From DATAQC01 sp046263055 (lineage in GTDB: Bacteria; Actinomycetota; Acidimicrobiia; Acidimicrobiales; AC-14): a DNA stretch of 32,264 bases. Below, piece by piece: positions 1 to 6,581 of this stretch. Each line of letters opens with the position of its first letter. Position 1 is the stretch's first letter. The DNA lies in contig JBHELO010000107.1 in assembly GCA_046263055.1 (NCBI GenBank), positions 1-32,264 of the forward strand, given 5' to 3'. The notes below the pieces were generated by a model. It was not told where the DNA came from. It did no database searches and worked only from the letters and a program-made list of their open reading frames with translations. The position numbers were made by a program, and so were the translations under genes.

Positions 1-1352
1 GGTGGGGGCGGGTTCGGCGCCGGCGCGGGTGGCGGCCGGGGGGTCGTCGCGCCCGGGGAACGGGGTGGCTCGGCCGACGCCGGGCGGCCGAGGGCCTGTC
101 GGGCGCCGGCGGCGGGGCCCGGGCGGCGAGCGGCGGGCGGCGCGGCGGCGGGCGGGGAGCCGGCGGCGGGCGGGGGCCCAGGTTCTGCGTCGACCTGACG
201 ACCTGGCAGGTCGTCAACGCCACGCCGAACGGCAGGGGCGCCCGACGACAGGGCGGTCACCGCCTGCTCCAGCCGCTCGAGGCGCTCTAGGAGGGCGGCG
301 GGCGACACGTCGGTCTCAGGCCGGCACAGCCGTACCAGGGCGACTTCCAGGAGGACCCGAGGATCGGGGGCGTCGCGCATGGCCACCAGGGTCTCGCCCA
401 ACACCTCCATGGCCCGCACCGTGGCCGCCGGCCCGAGGCGGCGGCCCTGGGCCTCGACCCGGGCCAGCTCGTCGTCGGGCAGGCCCACGACGCCCCGGCT
501 CATGGTGGCCAGGAAGGCGTGGCGCAGGTGCTCGAGCACGTCCCGAGCGAGCTGGCGCGGATCGTGGCCGGCGGCGCTGCGCTCGGCCACGAACAGGAGG
601 GCCTGGCCGGCGTCCCGCTCGACCAGGGAGTCGATGAGCTCGTCGGTGCCCGGCGGCTCGGTGTCTATGCCGCCGGCCGCCGCCACCTGGTCGAGCACCG
701 ACAGGGCGTCGCGCGCCGAGCCGTTGCCCCGCCGGGCCACCAGGGCGATGGCCTCGGGGGCCACGTCAAGGCCGGCGTCGGCCGCCACCGACGTGAGCAG
801 CTCCACCAGCAGCGTGGCCGGGAAAAGGCGGAACTCGAAGGCCTGGGTCCGGCTGCGGATGGTGGGCAGAACCTTCTGGGGCTCGGTGGTGGCCAGGATG
901 AACACCACGTGGGCGGGCGGCTCCTCCAAGGTCTTGAGCAGGGTGTTGCCCGCCTCGGTGGTGAGCATGTGCACCTCGTCGACGATGTACACCTTCCACC
1001 GGCCGGCGGTGCCCAGGGCGACCCTGGCCACCAGGTCGCGCATGGCGTCGATCCCCCGGTTGGAGGCGGCGTCCAGCTCCACCACGTCCAGGGAGCGGCC
1101 CTCGGCGATGTCCACACAGGACGCACAGCGGCCACAGGGCTCGCCGTCCTCCGGCGCCAGGCAGTTGAGGGCCTTGGCCAGGATGCGGGCGGTGGACGTC
1201 TTGCCGGTGCCCCGAGGCCCGCTGAACAGGTAGGCGTGGCCCGGCGACCCCGTGCGCACGGCGTTGCGGAGGGTCCGGGTGACGTGGTCCTGGCCCAGGA
1301 CCTCGCCGAAGCGCTGCGGCCGGTACCGGCGGTACAGCGACTGGAAGGCCAC
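1..1352 (-). CDS. dnaX: DNA polymerase III subunit gamma/tau (partial, 3' end outside window)
   Basis: This is the clamp-loader ATPase of the replicative polymerase. The minus frame is open from a GTG at 1352 to the window edge, giving 450 codons. The start reads VAFQSLYRRYRP, the classic DnaX N-terminus. Walker A GPRGTGKTST lies near residues 45-54, a zinc-binding Cys set (C64, C73, C76, C79) follows, then Walker B VDEVHML and a sensor-1 stretch with the SRT motif. The helical clamp-loader domain follows, and a Pro/Ala/Gly-rich linker begins near the window edge. The GTG start is supported by TAGCCT six bases upstream (1359-1364), which implies a leaderless mRNA. Plus-strand frames over this region are antisense shadows. 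The C-terminal part of tau, if present, is not visible. Confidence 0.96.
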   Translation of the reverse strand, partial: MAFQSLYRRYRPQRFGEVLGQDHVTRTLRNAVRTGSPGHAYLFSGPRGTGKTSTARILAKALNCLAPEDGEPCGRCASCVDIAEGRSLDVVELDAASNRGIDAMRDLVARVALGTAGRWKVYIVDEVHMLTTEAGNTLLKTLEEPPAHVVFILATTEPQKVLPTIRSRTQAFEFRLFPATLLVELLTSVAADAGLDVAPEAIALVARRGNGSARDALSVLDQVAAAGGIDTEPPGTDELIDSLVERDAGQALLFVAERSAAGHDPRQLARDVLEHLRHAFLATMSRGVVGLPDDELARVEAQGRRLGPAATVRAMEVLGETLVAMRDAPDPRVLLEVALVRLCRPETDVSPAALLERLERLEQAVTALSSGAPAVRRGVDDLPGRQVDAEPGPPPAAGSPPAAAPPAARRPGPAAGARQALGRPASAEPPRSPGATTPRPPPAPAPNPPP

Positions 1353-1358
1353 GATCGG

Positions 1359-1364
1359 AGGCTA
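1359..1364 (-). promoter_or_regulatory. -10 element for dnaX (TAGCCT)
   Basis: On the minus strand TAGCCT is followed by six bases and then the GTG start at 1352, so transcription would begin at or next to the start codon. No clear -35 box and no Shine-Dalgarno sequence are seen. Confidence 0.55.
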
Positions 1365-1461
1365 TTCGACGGGTGCGACGGTGGGATCCGGAAGATTCGG
1401 TATCAAGTCGGCGTTCTCGCGAGTCGATACCTCTAGAGGAGACGGATCGAGGAGGGTGGTC

Positions 1462-1752
1462 ATGTCCGAGGAGCGCAAGGTGTCCACGGGTGGACTGGTG
1501 CCCCGTGCGGCGGCCGCCGCGGCAGCGTCGGCGGTGTTCCTCGGGCTGGCCTGGGCCACGTCGGCGGTGCTGTCGGCGGTGATCGTGGTGCCGGTCGGTA
1601 TCGCGGTGGCCTCGGTGTGGGAGCGCCGTGAGGCGCGCGCCGTCCCCCACGTGCTGTCCACGCCCGCCTTCTCCGACCACGTCCAGTTGCGGGCCTCCCG
1701 TGCCGGCGGCCCCGTCGGTGGCGGGAGCGCCGGCACCCCGTCGGCCGCCTGA
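1462..1752 (+). CDS. Small membrane protein, unknown function
   Basis: A 96-residue protein starting at ATG 1462, preceded by a good ribosome binding site (GAGGAGGG, about 1449-1456). That site selects this start over upstream in-frame codons lying antisense to dnaX. After a polar N-terminus (MSEERKVSTGG) comes an Ala/Val/Leu-rich stretch from about residue 14 to 50, long enough for one long or two short membrane helices. A basic WERREAR segment and a Gly/Ser/Pro-rich tail follow. It is transcribed away from dnaX with 109 bases between the starts. I do not recognise the family. Confidence 0.6.
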   Translation: MSEERKVSTGGLVPRAAAAAAASAVFLGLAWATSAVLSAVIVVPVGIAVASVWERREARAVPHVLSTPAFSDHVQLRASRAGGPVGGGSAGTPSAA

Positions 1753-1850
1753 GCACTGGCGCTCGACCGCTGCCCTGACGAACCGGTGGCAGGTTCCGCG
1801 GCCGGGGGCCGGTCACCGTCCCGTGGAACGACGGAGGGCCGCCGCCCGGT

Positions 1851-1957
1851 GCAGCGGCCAGGCTGGACTGCGGCACACGGAGTGACCCGCTGAGAGCTGC
1901 TGCCTCCCGGCCCTGACTCGGTTCACGGGCTTCCGTTGCGCAGGACCCAGCCGCTGC
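1851..1957 (-). ncRNA. ffs: Signal recognition particle RNA, small bacterial (4.5S) type
   Basis: The minus strand carries the SRP domain IV core GTCAGGGCCGGGAGGCAGCAGC (given here in two parts: GTCAGGGCCGGG then AGGCAGCAGC). It differs from the E. coli 4.5S core at three places. One pair of changes keeps a base pair (U-A to G-C), and the tetraloop GGGA is still of GNRA type. Outer arms pair well: GTGA with TCAC, GAG with CTC, CTGCG with CGCAG, CGGA with TCCG, and terminal GCAGCGGC with GCCGCTGC, which I used to set the ends (107 nt). The true 5' end may lie up to about 20 nt further out, since a -10 sits at 1985-1990. Location near dnaX, tadA and tRNA-Ser matches a common bacterial arrangement. 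The RNA binds Ffh for membrane protein targeting. Confidence 0.9.
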
Positions 1958-1984
1958 ACGGGGCGGCGGCACGACCCGGCGGAC

Positions 1985-1994
1985 ACGATAGCGT
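1985..1994. promoter_or_regulatory. Overlapping divergent -10 elements of ffs and tRNA-Ser(GGA)
   Basis: The 10-bp block ACGATAGCGT reads TAGCGT (1989-1994) on the plus strand, toward the tRNA, and TATCGT (1990-1985) on the minus strand, toward ffs. The two hexamers share the central TA. The predicted ffs start is near 1978 and the tRNA precursor start near 2001. This is inferred from sequence alone. Confidence 0.45.
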
Positions 1995-2032
1995 GAGGCA
2001 GCGACCGGCCCGACGGGCGGTCGCCACAACTC

Positions 2033-2120
2033 GGAGGGGTGCGGGAGCGGCCGAACCGGCACGCCTGGAGAGCGTGTAGGGGGCAACCCCTCGTGGGTTC
2101 AAATCCCACCCCCTCCGCCA
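2033..2120 (+). tRNA. tRNA-Ser (anticodon GGA)
   Basis: A class II tRNA. The acceptor arm GGAGGGG (2033-2039) pairs with CCCCTCC (2110-2116), discriminator G 2117, encoded CCA 2118-2120. The anticodon loop CTGGAGA gives anticodon GGA (codons UCC/UCU). A long variable arm follows (GTAGGGGGCAACCCCTC), and the T arm is GTGGG-TTCAAAT-CCCAC. Transcribed divergently from ffs. Confidence 0.96.
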
Positions 2121-2126
2121 GCCGCC

Positions 2127-2132
2127 TACGGT
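2127..2132 (+). promoter_or_regulatory. -10 element for tadA (TACGGT)
   Basis: TACGGT lies eight bases before GTG 2141, directly downstream of tRNA-Ser(GGA). It supports GTG 2141 as a leaderless start. Read-through from the tRNA is also possible. Confidence 0.4.
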
Positions 2133-2140
2133 GGCCGCCC

Positions 2141-2599
2141 GTGCCGCTGACCGACCACCAGGCCATGGGCCTAGCCCTCGAGGAAGCAGCGGCGGCCGCC
2201 GCCCACGACGACGTGCCGGTGGGAGCAGTGGCCCTGGTCGACGGGGAGGCGGTGGCCCGCGGTCACAACGAGCGGGAGTTGCGGGGCGACCCGACGGCCC
2301 ACGCCGAGATGCTGGCCCTGCGGGCGGCGGCGGCGGCCACGGGCGGCTGGCGCCTCTCCGACGTGAGCCTGGTGGTCACGTTGGAGCCGTGCCCCATGTG
2401 CGCCGGCGCGCTGGTGGCGGCCCGGGTGGGGCGCCTGGTGTTCGGGGCCGCCGATCCCCGGGCCGGAGCGGCCGGGAGCATCTACAACCTGTGCGCCGAC
2501 CCCAGGCTCAACCACGAGCTGACGGTCACTCCGGACGTGCGGGCCGACGAGGCCGCCGCCCTCCTGGAATCCTTCTTCGCGGCCAGACGGCTCCGCTAG
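2141..2599 (+). CDS. tadA: tRNA-specific adenosine deaminase
   Basis: Converts the wobble adenosine A34 of tRNA-Arg(ACG) to inosine. The protein is 152 residues from GTG 2141 (144 from the alternative ATG 2165). The zinc-dependent deaminase signature is complete: the HAEMLAL stretch gives the Zn ligand His and catalytic Glu, and PCPMCAGAL gives the two Cys ligands. The C-terminal FFAARR stretch is typical of bacterial TadA. The gene sits between two tRNA-Ser genes, only 10 bases before the second, so it may be partly co-transcribed with them. GTG 2141 is preferred because of the TACGGT hexamer upstream; there is no convincing Shine-Dalgarno sequence at either start. Confidence 0.94.
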   Translation: MPLTDHQAMGLALEEAAAAAAHDDVPVGAVALVDGEAVARGHNERELRGDPTAHAEMLALRAAAAATGGWRLSDVSLVVTLEPCPMCAGALVAARVGRLVFGAADPRAGAAGSIYNLCADPRLNHELTVTPDVRADEAAALLESFFAARRLR

Positions 2600-2602
2600 C
2601 CT
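2597..2602 (+). promoter_or_regulatory. -10 element for tRNA-Ser(CGA), overlapping the tadA stop codon
   Basis: TAGCCT contains the TAG stop of tadA and ends seven bases before the first base of the tRNA at 2610. The predicted transcription start therefore coincides with the mature tRNA 5' end. Confidence 0.4.
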
Positions 2603-2609
2603 CGTGCCC

Positions 2610-2697
2610 GGAGGGATGCGAGAGCGGCCGAATCGGACGGTCTCGAAAACCGTTGTGCCTCCGGGTACCGTGGGTTCGAATCCCACTCCCTCCGCCA
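2610..2697 (+). tRNA. tRNA-Ser (anticodon CGA)
   Basis: A class II tRNA with acceptor GGAGGGA (2610-2616) pairing TCCCTCC (2687-2693), discriminator G 2694 and encoded CCA 2695-2697. Anticodon loop CTCGAAA gives anticodon CGA (codon UCG). The variable arm is long and the T arm is GTGGG-TTCGAAT-CCCAC. Its last bases are repeated at 3230-3241, consistent with use as an integration site. Confidence 0.96.
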
Positions 2698-2699
2698 AG
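2688..2699 (+). repeat. Left copy of 12-bp direct repeat (tRNA-Ser 3' end, att-like)
   Basis: CCCTCCGCCAAG covers the end of the acceptor stem, the CCA and two further bases. An identical copy occurs at 3230-3241. The pair brackets about 530 bp holding the methyltransferase remnant. Confidence 0.5.
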
Positions 2700-2831
2700 T
2701 GCGTCTGTTTCGAGCCCAACGGGGAGAAAGTCCTGGCCAGCCGGCCCGGCCCTCTCCGTTGTCGGCCGACCGCCGTCGGTGTCGAACGGCGGCGGCGGAC
2801 CGAGTGCCGTGCTCGGGGGCAACTGGGCCGG

Positions 2832-3110
2832 TTGGCGTGCGGGTGGCAGTGCAGATACAGAGAGCCAGTCGGCTTGAGGACGCGGTGCAGCTGCTCGATG
2901 CGATCCCGCATCCAGGCGATGTAGTGCTGGATGCCGCCTTCCCACCGGTCCTCGAACGAGCGGACCTCTGCTTCGTCGCCCCAGATGACTTCGTATCGGC
3001 GGTTGGAGAAGAAGGGCGGATCTAGATAGATGAGGTCGCACCGCCGCTGGAGAGGTCCGGCAGCGGTTCCAGGTTGTCATGCAGTAGAGAATCCCCGTCT
3101 CCAGCGACAC
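2832..3110 (-). pseudogene. Adenine-specific DNA methyltransferase remnant (frameshifted, C-terminus lost)
   Basis: Minus-strand frames, read in order, give SLETGILYC, then HDNLEPLPDLSSG, then CDLIYLDPPFFSNRRYEV and on to LKPTGSLYLHCHPHA. This is the N-terminal half of an N6-adenine methyltransferase: catalytic motif IV is DPPF, and the LYLHC strand is followed by His where Asp is usual. Joining the three pieces needs two added bases, one after the TAC TGC codons near 3084 and one near 3045. Similarity ends near 2832, so the remaining domains are missing. The probable start is GTG 3110. It lies between two copies of the tRNA-Ser 3' end and is probably cargo left from an integrated element. 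It cannot make an active enzyme. Confidence 0.75.
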
Positions 3111-3229
3111 CGCCTGACCGCCTTCGTTGTTACTGGTGTCGCTCCTGGTCCAGATGCCGGACGGCCGCGCAAAGGCGGCCGAGTTACAGTCAGGTGTATC
3201 GCTAGGCCATGTGGGGAAGCCATCGTCCC

Positions 3230-3241
3230 CCCTCCGCCAAG
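3230..3241 (+). repeat. Right copy of 12-bp direct repeat (tRNA-Ser 3' end, att-like)
   Basis: CCCTCCGCCAAG is identical to 2688-2699 at the end of tRNA-Ser(CGA) and in the same orientation. No other part of a tRNA is present here, as expected for the distal att half-site. At 12 bp, chance cannot be excluded in such GC-rich sequence. Confidence 0.5.
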
Positions 3242-3363
3242 CGAAGAAGATCAAGAGGGACCGGCCAGAAGACTGGTTGCCCGTAGTAGAGTGAGACGAA
3301 AGCATCAGTCCGAGTCAGTCGAGTGTGGTGAAGATCGGCGGCTCGGACGGCGGAGGCGACAGG

Positions 3364-3888
3364 ATGAGATCAGGGCTCGGCAGGGGCTGGCGATGGTTCC
3401 GGCGGCTGCCCGCCTGGGGGCAGGCCTCCTTGGGTGTCGTGGCGGCAGTGCTCCTGACCGGCGCTATCGCCGGCCCAACGTCCAACGACAGCCGCCAAGA
3501 TGTCCTCAGCCGGGACACGACCACGGCGCCAGACACGGCAGCACCCATCCTCGAGCCGTCGACCACCATGTTGCCGACGACCACCATGTTGCCGACGACC
3601 ACCACCGAGGCGACGACCACCACGTCCACATCGCCGCCGACTACCAGTCGGCCGACCACCACCCGCCTGGTTCCGGCAACGACAACGCCGCCGGCAACCC
3701 AGGCCGCCACCAGCGGTTGCCATCCGTCATACCAGGGCGCCTGCATCCCGGTTGGGGTCAGTGATGTCGACTGCGCCGGTGGCAGTGGCAACGGGCCGGT
3801 CTACACCGACGCCAAGAACTTCCGGGTTGTCGGTCCCGATGTCTACGGCCTGGACGCCGATCACGATGGCATCGCATGTGAAGCCTGA
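3364..3888 (+). CDS. Secreted or membrane-anchored excalibur calcium-binding domain protein
   Basis: A 174-residue protein. ATG 3364 is chosen because GGAGG (3352-3356) lies seven bases upstream; GTG 3325 in the same frame is an alternative. A basic N-terminus (MRSGLGRGWRWFRR) precedes one hydrophobic helix (about residues 22-38), so the rest should be outside the cell. A Thr/Pro-rich linker (about 55-115) contains two TTMLPT copies. The C-terminus has paired Cys residues and ends in GLDADHDGIACEA, the DxDxDGxxCE loop of excalibur domains. Such domains occur in extracellular nucleases and surface proteins; no nuclease domain is present here. Function beyond probable calcium binding at the surface is unknown. 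Confidence 0.8.
   Translation: MRSGLGRGWRWFRRLPAWGQASLGVVAAVLLTGAIAGPTSNDSRQDVLSRDTTTAPDTAAPILEPSTTMLPTTTMLPTTTTEATTTTSTSPPTTSRPTTTRLVPATTTPPATQAATSGCHPSYQGACIPVGVSDVDCAGGSGNGPVYTDAKNFRVVGPDVYGLDADHDGIACEA
3561..3596 (+). repeat. Two tandem 18-bp copies inside the Thr-rich linker
   Basis: GACCACCATGTTGCCGAC occurs twice head to tail (3561-3578 and 3579-3596). It duplicates a six-residue Thr/Met/Leu/Pro unit in the linker of the excalibur protein. It is in frame, so it changes linker length only. Confidence 0.9.
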
Positions 3889-4327
3889 GCCTCAATGCCG
3901 GTGAGGCTGGACTACTCCGGCGAGTGCCCGGCCTTTGTCCCCGGCAACAAAGGCGTGAGGGGTCGCGGTAGCGGACAGCGCTCTACGTGCACTGCCTTCC
4001 ATGACGCCAACACTCGTGGTCGCAGAACAGCATAAAAGTGGCCACCACGACATCCGCCTACCAGTAGCGGAATGATGAGATGCCGAAGTCTCGCAGCTAT
4101 CCGCATTCTCAACAGGAGGCGGCGTCGACGCCTTGGACGCGCATGGGACACTGGGAGCCACGTAGTTCCGCCGCAACGGACTGGACGGCATCAGCGCGTG
4201 TTCCCAGCGAGGCGGCCCTTGTCTGATGACTGACAACGTCATTTACTGGCAACACGATCGATGCCAACGGCTTAGGCCCGGCCGAGGGTGATAGGATTCC
4301 AATGGTTGACATCCTGGAGGTAGCCGG
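3889..4327. other. 439-bp stretch without a recognisable gene
   Basis: It begins with a possible terminator hairpin at 3931-3954: GCCTTTGT pairs with ACAAAGGC around an 8-nt loop, 43 bases after the excalibur stop and without a T-run. A ribosome binding site for the next gene lies near 4313-4318. Short frames on both strands show no family signature, and base composition is lower in GC than the housekeeping regions. Probably decayed sequence. Confidence 0.5.
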
Positions 4328-4800
4328 ATGGCCGGCGACAGCGTGAGAGCGACCACGGTCATCAACGCCTCGGCGGAGGCCATCTTCGCCGTCCTTGCCG
4401 ATCCAGCACAGCACGCCGCGATCGATGGCACCGGTTGGGTCCGCGAAACGCCGGACAGCAAGCCGTTGACCGGCGCCGGGCAGATCTTCCGGATGTCCAT
4501 GTACCAGCCGAACCACCCAAACGGTCACTACGAGATGGCCAACCGGGTCCAGACGTTCGACCCGCCGAGCACCATCTCCTGGACGCCGGGCTACGACGGC
4601 GACGACGGTACCCTGCGCTTCGGCGGCCGGACTTGGCGCTACGACCTCACACCAGCTGGACCCTCGAAACCACGGTCACTCTCTGCTACGACTGGTCGGC
4701 AGTCCCGGACTCCCTCCGACAGCACATCGGATTCCCGCCGTTCCCTCCGGAGCATCTGGGCAACTCGCTCGCCCACCTCGCCGAACTGGTTACCTCATGA
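4328..4800 (+). pseudogene. SRPBCC (START-like) family protein, one frameshift
   Basis: ATG 4328 follows a good ribosome binding site (CTGGAGG). The first frame gives an SRPBCC ligand-pocket fold: SVRATTVINASAEAIFAVLA (about residues 5-24), then a WRYDLTPAGPS strand. The family-like continuation, VTLCYDWSAVPDSLRQHIGF and the helix FPPEHLGNSLAHLAEL, lies in another frame ending with TGA 4798-4800. Adding one base in the AAA run at 4667-4669 restores a single 157-residue protein of normal family length. Uncorrected, the first frame runs to 4822 with an unrelated tail. Family members bind small hydrophobic ligands or act as polyketide cyclase-like proteins; the ligand here is unknown. A sequencing error is the alternative explanation. 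Confidence 0.75.
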
Positions 4801-5041
4801 CGCCGCCACCCACAGGCCGTAGTGCTCTCTCGCACCGGCCCACCGTCGTGCAACCGGTCTACACAGGGGGCCAGCACGACGAGGATCCTATTGCGTTGAG
4901 ATCCGCGCCGAGTCTCCGCTGGCCTTCCGAGCAAGGCCCAAGTCCAGAAGGCAAAGAGGACCCGAGTCCCCGGTCGCCCTTCGGTCACCTGCGCGAGGAC
5001 CGTCGGTGCGGGGCTGCACCTCGTGTTGCGGGGAGGACCGG

Positions 5042-5311
5042 ATGACGACGAGGAAGGGCTTCAAGCGGCTGGTGCGAGCTCGCGCCGTCAAGACTGGCGA
5101 GTCCTACACGACGCGCTCCGGCACTTCGGCGACCAGACGTCACGTGGAGCGTGCCATGTCGCCCACCCAGCAACCCGTTGAGATCCGTTGCAGTTTCTGC
5201 GGGAAGCACAAGGATCAGGTCGAGAAGGTCATCGCGGGCCCAGGCGTGTTCATCTGCAACGAGTGCGTACTGCTCTGCCTCGAAATCATCACCCCGCCGG
5301 CTGCGCGATAG
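5042..5311 (+). CDS. ClpX-type C4 zinc-finger small protein
   Basis: An 89-residue protein from ATG 5042, with GGGGAGG (5031-5037) upstream. The N-terminal part MTTRKGFKRLVRARAVKTGE is basic. The C-terminal half is a ClpX-type zinc-binding domain: CSFCGKHKDQVEKVIAGPG followed by CNECVLLCLEII, with four Cys as CxxC...CxxC. No AAA+ domain follows, so this is not ClpX; stand-alone C4 domains may act in protein or partner recognition. After GESYTT the residues up to the internal Met look scrambled, and another frame there reads ALRHF, so two compensating indels are possible. A KH-like reading frame begins four bases after the stop, suggesting a two-gene unit. Confidence 0.7.
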   Translation: MTTRKGFKRLVRARAVKTGESYTTRSGTSATRRHVERAMSPTQQPVEIRCSFCGKHKDQVEKVIAGPGVFICNECVLLCLEIITPPAAR

Positions 5312-5314
5312 AGG

Positions 5315-5630
5315 ATGGTTGAAGGACGGGCACGGTCAGCGCCTCCCGCGGAGCGTGCTCCCCTCGATCCCACGCTTGCCGCGCGTATCCGAGCGTACGT
5401 CGAAGGTTGCTTGGGCCAGCTCGCAGTTGGAGACGAAGGGGGTATCCCAGTCTTGAGCGGCATCGACGTCAGGGCGACCGCGGACGGAATCTGCGTGGAC
5501 CTGATCACGCCCCGCCCTGGGATCCTCTCGGCCCCAGGGGCACCAGGACCGAGCAACTGCGGTCGGGACTGCGCAGGTCGTCGACGGGGACGTCGCCCTT
5601 GACGTCGTCCCTGCTGAGGAACAGACATAG
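5315..5630 (+). pseudogene. KH-like domain protein with two frameshifts
   Basis: ATG 5315 starts four bases after the zinc-finger gene. The first frame reads LAARIRAYVEGCLGQLAVG and VRATADGICVDLITPRPGI. The next frame reads GPRGTRTEQLRSGLR, and a third reads VVDGDVALDVVPAEEQT followed by TAG 5628-5630. Adding one base near 5527-5530 and one near 5574-5576 gives a continuous 105-residue protein. The GPRG segment in an IxxxGxxGxxxxxL setting resembles the RNA-binding GxxG loop of type II KH domains such as that of ribosomal protein S3. The KH assignment rests on this motif and is tentative. As it stands the gene would make a protein that loses the GxxG helix. Confidence 0.6.
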
Positions 5631-5789
5631 CCCGGCTGCCTTGCTCGGCCAGCACTACCGAGCAATCAGGAGTTTGCGGTAGGGGCGGATATTCGGACCG
5701 TCCGAATGTGGTCAGGGCAGGTTGAGTGTCGCAGGCCAGCTTGGCTCGACGCAGGCATCTGGGCCCGCCTGACGGCTCCCTCGATACGT

Positions 5790-6220
5790 CTACTCCCGAC
5801 GCTCGCCCAAGATGACGAAGAACGCGGTCACGAAGATGACGCTGACGAAGAGCGTCAAAACAGCGCCGAGAAGAAGCACCCACCGCTCGAGCCCTTTCGG
5901 TCGAAGGCGGAGACGAGTTCGGCCGATCCCAATGCGAGCAGGCCGAAGCCCAGCATCGCGGCGAAACGGACGAACCGAGGCGGTGCGATCGTGGGGTCGG
6001 GGCGCGGCGAGTTCGCTCGCGCACGATGGAGAAGACGGCTGCCCGCCAGCAACAGCGCGGCGGCGACGTTCATGGGTACGGCCCCTCGGCGCCATTCGTC
6101 CATGGCGACGTCCCGGAGGGCCAGCACCAACGCCGTTTCCGACAGCGCGACCAAGGGCCCGAAGCGCGCAACCGGCGAGCGCCAGTCCGCACCGCGTTCT
6201 GGATTCTTCCCGAGGATCAT
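5790..6220 (-). pseudogene. Small membrane protein, one frameshift
   Basis: The minus frame from ATG 6220 gives MILGKNPERGADW and then three hydrophobic segments (around PVARFGPLVALSETALVLAL, PMNVAAALLLAGSRLL and FVRFAAMLGFGLLALGSAEL). The final helix, RWVLLLGAVLTLFVSVIFV, lies in another frame that ends at 5790. Adding one base in the CCCTTT run around 5892-5897 joins them into a 143-residue, four-helix protein. I do not recognise the family. Nearby upstream minus-strand sequence (residues like GDYRWQHAADGRHPDDW) could extend the N-terminus. Confidence 0.55.
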
Positions 6221-6494
6221 CCAATCGTCAGGGTGGCGTCCGTCCGCCGCGTGTTGCCAGCGGTAATCGCCGGCATTACTCCAGCGCCGTCCTGCGCCCC
6301 AGGACGCTGGCGCCGGGCGAGGTGCGATGGCTCTGCGGTCGAGTCGCCTGCCGCCCCCGGCACCGCCGCCGGCCGGTCGATGCGGCCCATACCCGCCTCC
6401 ACCGACCATGTCCTGCGGGCCACGTTGAACTTCCCGCCCGACACCCATTACTGCAGGGGCGCATGGGCATCTTCTGCTACCAGCCGGCCCAGCC

Positions 6495-6581
6495 GCCACC
6501 CCGGGCTACGACATGGCCAGCGGCCTGGGGACCGTCGACGCCGCCAAGCTGGTGGCCGCCCTGCCGATCGCCACCCGCTGA
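6495..6581 (+). pseudogene. C-terminal end of an S53 (sedolisin-like) peptidase, fragment
   Basis: Only the last codons are recognisable: ATPGYDMASGLGTVDAAKLV followed by AALPIATR and TGA 6579-6581. GYDxASGLGTxDA is the conserved end of S53/sedolisin peptidases, where it lies next to the calcium site. The same frame upstream of about 6480 shows no peptidase sequence, and no Ser-Glu-Asp catalytic region is present within the window. It is an orphan tail left by deletion. The assignment rests on one short motif. Confidence 0.45.

Noticed and set aside
519..1436. 305-codon plus-strand frame opposite dnaX
   Set aside because: Antisense to conserved DnaX motifs (Walker A, zinc Cys, Walker B); no motif of its own.
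3892..4242. 116-codon minus frame between the excalibur and SRPBCC genes
   Set aside because: No ribosome binding site, no recognisable family and no usual codon bias.
4797..5045. 82-codon plus frame after the SRPBCC gene
   Set aside because: Low-complexity product, no family, and its end runs into the ribosome binding site of the zinc-finger gene.
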